64,000 nt of DNA from Candidatus Nitrotoga sp. AM1P (GTDB taxonomy: Bacteria; Pseudomonadota; Gammaproteobacteria; Burkholderiales; Gallionellaceae). The first letter of the stretch is position 1; each line of letters opens with the position of its first letter. This document shows, piece after piece, positions 1 to 7,141 of this stretch. The notes under the pieces are model-generated. The model ran no database searches and had not been told where the DNA came from. It saw only the letters and a program-made list of their open reading frames with translations. The translations under genes and the position numbers were made by a program. The stretch spans positions 2,356,001 through 2,420,000 of the forward strand of contig NZ_AP019547.1 of assembly GCF_013168275.1 (NCBI RefSeq), in the 5' to 3' direction.

Positions 1-1939
1 GCGCTTCAGGCAAAAGCTCTGAAACCGGTTTGATTGCCCAACCATTCTTGCCATCGTAACCTTCATCCCACCAGCCATCCAATACGGACAAGTTAAGTAC
101 TCCATTCATGGCTGCCTTCATGCCTGAAGTGCCGCTTGCCTCAAGTGGATACAGGGGTGTGTTTAACCACACATCCACACCGGCCACCATACGACGTGCA
201 AGCCGCAGGTCGTAGCCTTCCAGCATCAGGATTTTGCCTTCAAATTCCGGCATGCGTGAAATTTGCGTTACACGGCGGATAAGGTCTTGTCCCGGAATAT
301 CTGCGGGGTGGGCCTTGCCGGCAAAAATGAACAATACTGGGCGTTCGGGATCCTGCATGATCTGGCGCAGCCAATTCAGATCTTCAAATAACAATGCAGC
401 GCGCTTATATGTAGCGAAACGGCGCGCAAAGCCGATGGTGAGCACATTTGGATTGGCTGGATCTGCATATTTCAAAATGCGATCAAGATGTGCTTCAGAA
501 CCGTGATTGCGGAAATGTTGGCGACTGATACGATAACGGATTAGCTGCAGCATTCTCGATTTAAGCGACTCGCGTACGCTCCAGAACTGATGGTCCGGAA
601 TACTGTCGACCCGTTCCCAAAAACCGACATCTGCTACATGCTGACTCCAGTCCCAACCGAGGTATCGCACAAATACCTCCGACCATTCTTTAGCCAGAAA
701 GGTAGGCATATGTACCCCATTAGTAATGTAACTTATGGGGTTATCTTCTTGTTCAATTTCCGGCCATATTTCGGCGCAGATTTTGGCAGAAATCTTGCCA
801 TGGATACGCGATACGCCATTTTGAAAACGTGAGCAATGGATTGCCAACGCAGTCATATTAAAATCGGGTGTATTTGCTACATTCCCCAAGGCAAGAAATT
901 CATCGCGGCTGATTTTCAATTGCGGATAATAGTTTTCAAAATAGTACATCATCATGCCGTAGTCGAAATGATCATGACCGGCTGGCACGGGAGTGTGCGT
1001 TGTGAAGACGGTATGTGCAGCAACTGCTTCAAGTGCGGCGGAAAATTCTATACCTTGTTCTATCAGGATGCGGATGCGTTCTAGTAACAAGAAGGCGGCA
1101 TGACCTTCATTGATATGCCACACACTTGGCTTAATGCCCATTGCCCCGAGAGCACGGGCCCCACCGATTCCGAGCACGATTTCCTGTTCAATACGAATGG
1201 ATTTGTCACCGCCGTAAAGATGGTGAGTGATGGCACGATCTTGCTGGGAATTTATATCGAGATCAGTATCCAGCAGAAAGATAGTGACATTGCCGACCCG
1301 CGCTTTCCACACCTTAATTGTTACGTTGCGCCCCGGTAAATCCACGCTTACATGGACTTCGGAACCATCGCTATTCAATATCGGTGAAATAGGCAGGCTC
1401 TCGAATTCAGAGTCAGTATAAATGGCTTTTTGGTTGCCATCACCATCGATGGTTTGATGGAAATAACCTTGGCGATAGAGTAGGCCTACGCCGACAAAGG
1501 GCAAATGCATGTCGCTGGCGGACTTGCAGTGATCGCCTGCTAAAATTCCTAAACCACCGGAATAAATTGGAAAGCTTTCGTGAAACCCAAATTCGGCACA
1601 AAAATAAGCGATCAGATCGTTTTCCACGAATCCTTCAGTATGATTATTGCGCACTGGCTTAGTATGATAACTATCATAAGCTGATAATGTGCGATGGTAT
1701 TGATCCAGAAAAATTTGATCTTCCGAGGCAGTTATCAGGCACCGTTCATCCACATATCGGAGAAAAGCTTTCGGGTTTTGACCTACTTCATCCCACAGTT
1801 TGCGTTGAATGTAAGAGAATAAATCACGTGTAGGCAGATCCCAGCTATACCATAAGTTATTCGCCAGTTCTTCAAGCCTGGCTAAACGGGCTGGTATTTT
1901 AGGTCTGACTTCCAAGATATGTGGCGTGCTTTTATACAT
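1..1939 (-). CDS. glgP: Alpha-glucan (glycogen) phosphorylase, 3' end beyond the window
   Basis: This enzyme releases glucose-1-phosphate from glycogen or maltodextrin by phosphorolysis with pyridoxal phosphate (PLP). An uninterrupted minus-strand reading frame of 646 codons starts at ATG 1939 and leaves the window. The N-terminus (MYKSTPHILEVRPKIPARL) and the segment YSGGLGILAGDHCKSASD are typical of the alpha-glucan family phosphorylases. GFARRFATYKRA lies near residue 505. EASGTSGMKAAMNGV near residue 600 contains the lysine expected to bind PLP. The segment before the edge (DGWWDEGYDGKNGWAI) is also characteristic. The family is about 650-850 aa, so only the C-terminal part is missing. 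A 17-bp palindrome lies 25 nt upstream of the start. The gene stands alone, with no other glycogen gene visible. Confidence 0.93.
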   Translation of the reverse strand, partial: MYKSTPHILEVRPKIPARLARLEELANNLWYSWDLPTRDLFSYIQRKLWDEVGQNPKAFLRYVDERCLITASEDQIFLDQYHRTLSAYDSYHTKPVRNNHTEGFVENDLIAYFCAEFGFHESFPIYSGGLGILAGDHCKSASDMHLPFVGVGLLYRQGYFHQTIDGDGNQKAIYTDSEFESLPISPILNSDGSEVHVSVDLPGRNVTIKVWKARVGNVTIFLLDTDLDINSQQDRAITHHLYGGDKSIRIEQEIVLGIGGARALGAMGIKPSVWHINEGHAAFLLLERIRILIEQGIEFSAALEAVAAHTVFTTHTPVPAGHDHFDYGMMMYYFENYYPQLKISRDEFLALGNVANTPDFNMTALAIHCSRFQNGVSRIHGKISAKICAEIWPEIEQEDNPISYITNGVHMPTFLAKEWSEVFVRYLGWDWSQHVADVGFWERVDSIPDHQFWSVRESLKSRMLQLIRYRISRQHFRNHGSEAHLDRILKYADPANPNVLTIGFARRFATYKRAALLFEDLNWLRQIMQDPERPVLFIFAGKAHPADIPGQDLIRRVTQISRMPEFEGKILMLEGYDLRLARRMVAGVDVWLNTPLYPLEASGTSGMKAAMNGVLNLSVLDGWWDEGYDGKNGWAIKPVSELLPEA

Positions 1940-1963
1940 GATTTCCTGTTATTGCTGTGTGCA

Positions 1964-1980
1964 TTGGACAAGCTGTCCAA
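1964..1980. promoter_or_regulatory. 17-bp palindrome upstream of glgP
   Basis: TTGGACA-AGC-TGTCCAA is a perfect 7-bp inverted repeat with a 3-bp centre, 25 nt upstream of the glgP ATG. It could be an operator or a short 5'-UTR hairpin. No T-run follows it on either strand, so a terminator is unlikely. Its role is inference from position and symmetry only. Confidence 0.35.
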
Positions 1981-2825
1981 CACGGCTACGGTTAATATAG
2001 GAGCCCAAACGGTAGAATGGAGATGTTATTTTCCGCTACGCTAAAATCAGCGTGGAGAGTTGCTTTAAGTTTTGTGCATAGTGCCTTCCGATTATGCCCT
2101 AACGCTTGGTGCTTAGAACAATCGTAGTGATAAATGCAGATTATATAACAGCATATTCGTCATCACTACCACTTCCATACACTCCCCACCTCTAAAGGAG
2201 GTGGTTGGAATTAAGGCCGCAAGGTCGCGATGAGTAAGGTCATATACATTGAATTGTGTCATACAGGGTTATTTTGCATGACCTTAAATTTCGTTAATTT
2301 GTTCGGTAGTAATCAGTCGATTGGCATTTATCGGAAAAAATTAAATAATTTGATTGGGGGTGTTGCGTGCTTATAGACGCACCTTCAATTTCTGCCTTTT
2401 TCATCAATACTTAAATTCAATTCATTCTCAGCTTGGGGTTTTTCTTGCTTGCTTCCACCACTCCAGCTTATTCGCGGGGATTTGTGAGTAGCTTTGCAGA
2501 CTTCGTTTGGTGGTCACATCGACCGTTCAAAATTACAGTTAGTTGTTATTTAAATTAATTTATTATTTTTATATGAATCAATAATTTGAAATTAAATTGT
2601 ATCATCAGCAGTGCATCACTGAAAGTTTAAAAAGTAACAGGATAGCGTTCTTTTATTTTTATTCTTTAAATTTCTTGAATAATAATCATTATTAACAGTA
2701 TAATCATTCAATGAGTCTGCTAACTCCTTTTTATTTCCTTCTACCGTAAGTTTTATATATGAAATTATGGAGCTTTACATGGCGAATTTTTATTCGATGA
2801 TAAAATTATGTATTTAAAAATAAAT
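1981..2825. other. Gene-poor AT-rich stretch with inverted repeats
   Basis: I see no convincing gene here. The first half holds two inverted repeats, listed separately. The second half (about 2520-2825) is very AT-rich with scattered stop codons in all frames, and probably contains the promoter of the small gene at 2874. No tRNA or rRNA was recognised. The base composition differs sharply from the flanking glgP and methyltransferase genes. Confidence 0.5.
2185..2286. repeat. Palindrome cluster, possible structured RNA or mobile-element end
   Basis: CCACCTC-TAAAG-GAGGTGG is a perfect 7-bp stem at about 2186-2204. A second inverted repeat pairs TAAGGTCAT (2235-2243) with ATGACCTTA (2278-2286), 9 bp over a 34-nt gap. 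A short hairpin followed by further structure next to AT-rich DNA resembles the ends of IS200/IS605-type elements or a small structured RNA. No transposase or TnpB gene is present, so this is only a resemblance. Confidence 0.3.
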
Positions 2826-2852
2826 AGTTGGGCAAACCTATTCTGCCCAACT
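2826..2852 (+). promoter_or_regulatory. Perfect hairpin in the 5' region of the 106-aa gene
   Basis: AGTTGGGCA (2826-2834) and TGCCCAACT (2844-2852) form a perfect 9-bp stem with a 9-nt loop. The stem ends 9 nt before the AAGGAAAA ribosome binding site of the gene starting at 2874. It could be an operator or a 5'-UTR structure controlling translation or stability. There is no T-tract after it, so it is not a terminator. Confidence 0.4.
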
Positions 2853-2873
2853 AAATAAACAAGGAAAATTGAC

Positions 2874-3194
2874 ATGGCAATCGTTATTTATAGTGTGAAT
2901 ACCGAAGAGTTCAAAAACCGATATGTAGATATGAATAATTTACATATCTATAAAGCATTAGCGGCTAGTCAGTTGGTGATTAATTGTGACTCTCTAAAAG
3001 AAGCTCGAGAGCAATTAACGAAGATTATGGGTCCAAATTTTACCTTGTATCAAGGAGGTCATCATTTAGCTATTCGTTTAAGACAAGAAGGAATGGGAGA
3101 AGATATTCCATTAGTTAAGCTGTATTCAACGAAAGATAAAGGACCCCATCAATGGGGTGCCTTGCAAGAACTGTCTCATGTGGCAGCTGTTTAG
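2874..3194 (+). CDS. Uncharacterised 106-aa protein
   Basis: I do not recognise this protein. It has an ATG start preceded by AAGGAAAA at a good distance, which makes it a likely real gene. No signal peptide or membrane segment is visible. It looks like a small soluble alpha/beta protein. A helix-like region rich in Lys and Glu (residues 40-52, LKEAREQLTKIMG) is followed by strand-like stretches (FTLYQGGHHLAIRL) and a polar C-terminus. The gene is isolated in AT-rich DNA, has codon use unlike its neighbours, and is headed by a perfect hairpin. Acquisition by transfer is plausible. Phage, toxin-antitoxin or regulatory roles are all open. Confidence 0.6.
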   Translation: MAIVIYSVNTEEFKNRYVDMNNLHIYKALAASQLVINCDSLKEAREQLTKIMGPNFTLYQGGHHLAIRLRQEGMGEDIPLVKLYSTKDKGPHQWGALQELSHVAAV

Positions 3195-3260
3195 TGTGTT
3201 GCATCGGAGTGATTGAAGGCTTGAATTCAATTAATCCATGAGTCCGGTGGTTTGGACTGA

Positions 3261-3413
3261 ATGAAATGCAGCTCAATAACACAGGAGATGAGCAGATGTG
3301 TACGTATGCTGATACAGCGGGCACATACTTCTACTGTTAAGCTGATTGAACGGCGCTTCGATGCATTGGTGTTTTATATTGATGACTTACATGCGGTCAT
3401 AAATAGAGTGTAA
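3261..3413 (+). CDS. Possible 50-aa small ORF, unrecognised
   Basis: An ATG at 3261 opens 50 codons to TAA at 3411-3413. An internal ATG at 3288 has AGGAG directly against it. The C-terminal part (IERRFDALVFYIDDLHAVIN) reads like an amphipathic helix. The ribosome binding site is poor and no family is recognised, so this may be chance or the remnant of a longer gene. Confidence 0.2.
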   Translation: MKCSSITQEMSRCVRMLIQRAHTSTVKLIERRFDALVFYIDDLHAVINRV

Positions 3414-3425
3414 AGACACGTATCT

Positions 3426-3455
3426 TCTCAGCTTGCGGAATCTCAGCTTGCGGAA
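3426..3455. repeat. 15-bp perfect tandem duplication
   Basis: TCTCAGCTTGCGGAA occurs twice back to back (3426-3440 and 3441-3455) in non-coding DNA. This looks like a recent slippage duplication. Confidence 0.6.
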
Positions 3456-3585
3456 ATAGAAAAAATTAATTTTCACACGCGGGAATAGTATGCATTGACA
3501 CCACACCGCCAATTCTTCTCAAATGTTTCTCCCATAACGCTGGCGGATTAGCAGCCCGTTCCAATAGCGTAATGTTCCCAGACCA

Positions 3586-4347
3586 TTACATATGCCAGAT
3601 AAACAGAGTGGAATGATGCAGATCATCTACTTGCACGGTTTCATGGTGTACTTGATCAAGTATACTAAAAGTGCTGCTGATAAACATTGTGCCCGGACGC
3701 ATTTCGGCACGTGCTTTGCGCCAGAGCTTTTCCATCGGTACGGGTGACAGGTAGGCAAACACCACGTCGTACAGCGATAAATCGCAGTCCCATAAATTTC
3801 CCCACTGTACTCGGCAGTTGAGGTGGCTGCTTAGCCCGATACGCAACCAACTCCAGAAAAACGGTAAAGGTGCTGCCTCTACGCCGATGTATCGTCCGTC
3901 CGGGCGAGCGCTGGCAAGATGCGTTAATACTCCACCTAAACCGGAACCTAAATCAATGAAGGTGAAACTCGAATCAGCCTTTTCAACAGGCAGCAATTGT
4001 TCCAAGGCATGCCACACTTTATTACTGGAAAAATATAGCGGGACTTGTGTACGAAAAGTACTCCAATACACAAGCAGTAATACCAGAAATGCGCCGAGAA
4101 AAAGAGTCGGTGGTAATTTGACTGCGAGCATCAGTACCAAGGCTGGTGCGAACATTAGCTGGATGACCAACCACCACTTGGCAAGGCCAGCTAAGAAACT
4201 GAACGTGGCGGCGAGTAGACCGCAAAGCAAAGCAAATAATAACGGTGAGTCATACCTTCCCGTAGTCTTTACCATCAGTAACATGAGCATTACCGCTGCG
4301 GATTGCAGCAGTAATGCAGTGATGGAGGGCGGGAGTTTTTTTAACAT
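3586..4347 (-). CDS. Membrane-anchored class I SAM-dependent methyltransferase
   Basis: The 253-aa protein has two parts. Residues about 9-96 form up to four hydrophobic segments (for example 9-26, 35-57, 58-78, 79-96). The C-terminal half is a Rossmann-fold methyltransferase with the SAM-binding motif IDLGSGLGG at 131-139, followed by acidic VEA near 156 and an LYDVVFAYLSPVPM stretch typical of motif IV/V regions. This places the enzyme at the inner membrane with the catalytic part probably cytoplasmic. The substrate cannot be told from the sequence. It is a single gene on the minus strand with no operon partner, about 200 nt downstream of the GGDEF-EAL gene on the same strand. Confidence 0.75.
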   Translation of the reverse strand: MLKKLPPSITALLLQSAAVMLMLLMVKTTGRYDSPLLFALLCGLLAATFSFLAGLAKWWLVIQLMFAPALVLMLAVKLPPTLFLGAFLVLLLVYWSTFRTQVPLYFSSNKVWHALEQLLPVEKADSSFTFIDLGSGLGGVLTHLASARPDGRYIGVEAAPLPFFWSWLRIGLSSHLNCRVQWGNLWDCDLSLYDVVFAYLSPVPMEKLWRKARAEMRPGTMFISSTFSILDQVHHETVQVDDLHHSTLFIWHM

Positions 4348-4545
4348 ACATTGGTATAAGACAGATTGTTATAGTAAGGCTAACGAAGTCTTTCTGAGGG
4401 CTGACGGGTCATGCTTATAGCTGTTCTTATTGGCATATAAAACTGGGGCACAGTTGTCATGGTCTATTTCATACAATTAAAGTTGTAAATGGGTATTTCT
4501 TTCACAGAATATGAAAAAACGCTCGCGCTTACCAAATGACTCTCC

Positions 4546-6834
4546 TCAACCAAGTTGTGCGTAACGGTGTTTTGCCCGGCCTGGATTCAAAGCGGCGGTT
4601 ACTTCGGGTGCATCGACTTGCACAACAAACGCCTCGAACTCTTCCAGCGGCAGCGGGCGGCTAAACAGATATCCCTGATAGGCATCACAGCCATTTAAAT
4701 TTAGAAACTCCATCTGCGCTTCGGCCTCCACCCCTTCGGCAATGACGTCCAAACCAAAGGTGCGTCCCATCAGGATGATGGCCTGTACAAGTGCTGCATT
4801 GCTGGGATTGTCGCCCAGATCGTGGATGAAGGATTGATCGATCTTCAATTGATCCAGCGGGAGTTGTTTTAGATAGGCGAGTGAGGAATAAGCGGTGCCG
4901 AAGTCATCCATCGAAAAACTGATGCCGAGCGCCTTGAGCGCATTCATCTTCGCGACGGTATCACTGACATTGTCGACGAGCAAGCTCTCGGTCAGTTCGA
5001 TTTTCAGAAGGGCCGGGTTGATACCGGTTGTGGAGAGGGCCTGTCGCACCTGTTCGACGAAATCCGGCTGGCGCAATTCTAGCGCACTGGCATTAAGGGC
5101 GAGTTGCAGGTTGTGGGTGGCCGGATTGGTGGACCAATCCCTGAGCTGAGCACATGCTGTTTGCAGCACCCACACTCCAATCGGTACGATCAGGCCGGTT
5201 TTTTCGGCCAGCGGAATGAATTGTTCGGGAAGAATCAGGCCGCGTTCGGGATGCACCCAGCGGAGCAATGCCTCGGCACCGATGGCACAGCGCTCATTGT
5301 TAACCTGTATCTGGTAATAGAGGCGCAGTTGCCCCCGTCCCAGTGCATGGCGCAGATCGCTTTCAAGCGCGCTCCGTTCGACCAACGTGGCCTGCATTTC
5401 GGGGTCAAAGAATCGAATCCCGTTGCGTCCCTCATTTTTGGCATGGTACATCGCGAAGTCGGAGTGTTTGAGCAGCTCATCGACTGAAGCTTCATGGCCA
5501 TAGAACAGGCTGACCCCAATACTGGCGGTACACCATAATTCGAGACCCTGAACGATATAGGGCAAGGCAACGGCATCGCGTATTTTTTCGCCGATCAAGC
5601 CAGCCTGAATGACCGCTTCCTGGGTATTTTCGCTCAAATTTTCCAGCATCAATACAAACTCATCGCCGCCCAAGCGGGCCTCCGTATCGCCTTCGCGCAC
5701 ATTAGCCGTTAAACGTTGGGCGATTTCAACCAGCAGCAAGTCGCCGATAGAGTGGCCGTAGGTATCGTTGAGCGTCTTGAAATTATCCAGATCCAGGAAC
5801 AGAAGAGCGCCATAATGCTTGTTGCGACTGCTGGCAGCCAGTGCCTGTCGCAGGCGGTCAAACAGCATGCGACGGTTGGGCAAATGGGTGAGGGAGTCAT
5901 AGTAGGCCAACCGGTGGATCTCGGCCGATGATTCGGGGTTGCTGGTGATATCGGAAAAGATTCCGACGTAATGCGTGATATTTCCACCATCCCCGGTGAT
6001 GGCGGAGATGGTCAGCCAATCGGCGTAGATTTTGCCATTTTTGCGCTTGTTCCACATCTCGCCCTGCCAATATTTCTGTTCATTCAGGGTGACCCACATG
6101 CGTTGGTAGAAATCCCTGTCATGTTGCCCGGAGCTCAGTATCGCTGGTGTTCGTCCCACGGCTTCTTTCATACTGTAACCCGTAAGACGGGTGAAGGCAT
6201 GGTTTACACGGCTGATGACGCCGCAAGCGTCGGTTACCATGATGCCCTCATGGGACTCGAAAGCGATGGCAGCGATGCGCAGCGCTTCCAGGGCTTGCTT
6301 GCGCTCGCTGACGTCGGTAAATGAAATACGTACCGAGTTTCCGTCGTTGCCAGCCTTGATGTGCAGGCAGTCCAGATGGGCATGAAAGATTGAGCCATGT
6401 CCCCGTTTGAGTACCAATTCACAACTCTGCCGCTCATCATCTTGTAACACGCTCACGAAAAAGCGGTCCCAGCGTTCGCTGTCTTCTGCGGCGACCCAAT
6501 GTGCAAAACGGTGGTGCATGAGCTGGCTGCGTTCCATCCCGAGTAGTGTGGCTCCAGTGAGATTAACGTCGGTGATCAGGGCTTCGCGAGTGAGGGTAAG
6601 GTAACCGACGGGGGCGAAGTCATAAAGATCCACGTAGCGATCACGGGACTCTTCCAGTTCAACTTGCGCCTGCCGCAACGCCTCATTCTGCATCTCCAGT
6701 TCAACCTGATACACCTGCAGCTCGTGCAGTAGTTTTTTGGCAGGGCGCGGCGTTCCATCCGTCTCGGGTGCGCGGGCAAGTTGCGTTTCAGCTTTCGTGC
6801 GTAGCGGGTCTGGCCCGTTTGGCTTCGTGCTCAT
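4546..6834 (-). CDS. PAS-PAS-GGDEF-EAL cyclic-di-GMP signalling protein
   Basis: This 762-aa protein probably makes and/or degrades c-di-GMP. An N-terminal helical, probably coiled-coil segment (residues 30-65) is followed by two PAS sensor regions (about 65-180 and 190-305), a GGDEF domain and an EAL domain (about 500-745). The GGDEF motif is intact near residue 390. It is preceded by REGD five residues upstream, a match to the RxxD inhibitory I-site. The EAL signature reads EALLRW near residue 520. NASALELRQ, DDFGTAYSSL, LKIDQSFI and EGVEAE follow, so metal ligands and the catalytic lysine appear present. DDFGTA has Ala where Gly is usual. No membrane segment is seen, so it is probably a cytosolic sensor. 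ATG at 6834 is chosen because AGGAAA precedes it. A TTG eight codons upstream lacks a site. Confidence 0.9.
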   Translation of the reverse strand: MSTKPNGPDPLRTKAETQLARAPETDGTPRPAKKLLHELQVYQVELEMQNEALRQAQVELEESRDRYVDLYDFAPVGYLTLTREALITDVNLTGATLLGMERSQLMHHRFAHWVAAEDSERWDRFFVSVLQDDERQSCELVLKRGHGSIFHAHLDCLHIKAGNDGNSVRISFTDVSERKQALEALRIAAIAFESHEGIMVTDACGVISRVNHAFTRLTGYSMKEAVGRTPAILSSGQHDRDFYQRMWVTLNEQKYWQGEMWNKRKNGKIYADWLTISAITGDGGNITHYVGIFSDITSNPESSAEIHRLAYYDSLTHLPNRRMLFDRLRQALAASSRNKHYGALLFLDLDNFKTLNDTYGHSIGDLLLVEIAQRLTANVREGDTEARLGGDEFVLMLENLSENTQEAVIQAGLIGEKIRDAVALPYIVQGLELWCTASIGVSLFYGHEASVDELLKHSDFAMYHAKNEGRNGIRFFDPEMQATLVERSALESDLRHALGRGQLRLYYQIQVNNERCAIGAEALLRWVHPERGLILPEQFIPLAEKTGLIVPIGVWVLQTACAQLRDWSTNPATHNLQLALNASALELRQPDFVEQVRQALSTTGINPALLKIELTESLLVDNVSDTVAKMNALKALGISFSMDDFGTAYSSLAYLKQLPLDQLKIDQSFIHDLGDNPSNAALVQAIILMGRTFGLDVIAEGVEAEAQMEFLNLNGCDAYQGYLFSRPLPLEEFEAFVVQVDAPEVTAALNPGRAKHRYAQLG

Positions 6835-7141
6835 GTGTTTTCCTGAAAGTCGGATCAAGCCGGCTTTATGGTGGGACGAATGAATTCGCCCAGTTTACGC
6901 CCATTTTATGGGGATATTCACAGAAAGCGTTATTCAATGGGGTTTGATTCTACGTGAAGTATATGAATTTAACAGAGTTTGAGTCTGAACAGGGAGTTAT
7001 GATTGATTATTAGGCGAAGGAGGTGGATTAATATGAACGGTGAATAACTGTTTGCTTTGTTAATTTGTAGCTTTTCTAAACTGAAATCGAGGTTAAAGAA
7101 GCGAAATTGAGCTTCATGAGGCACTTGTTGACATAGCGTTT

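Larger units (their letters stand above)
3195..3585. other. Intergenic stretch after the 106-aa gene
   Basis: About 390 nt without a confident gene. It holds a possible 50-aa reading frame (3261-3413) and a 15-bp tandem duplication (3426-3455), listed separately. No clear terminator was found for either flanking gene. Confidence 0.5.

Noticed and set aside
234..1421. Several plus-strand frames of 64-90 codons
   Set aside because: They lie over the continuous minus-strand phosphorylase frame and have no ribosome binding sites.
3818..4420. 200-codon plus-strand frame over the methyltransferase gene
   Set aside because: It is antisense to a gene with clear SAM-binding motifs, and its translation has no domain-like character.
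7018..7047. Strong AAGGAGGTGG followed by ATG and four codons
   Set aside because: A four-codon frame without a downstream gene in frame; probably chance, although a leader peptide cannot be fully excluded.
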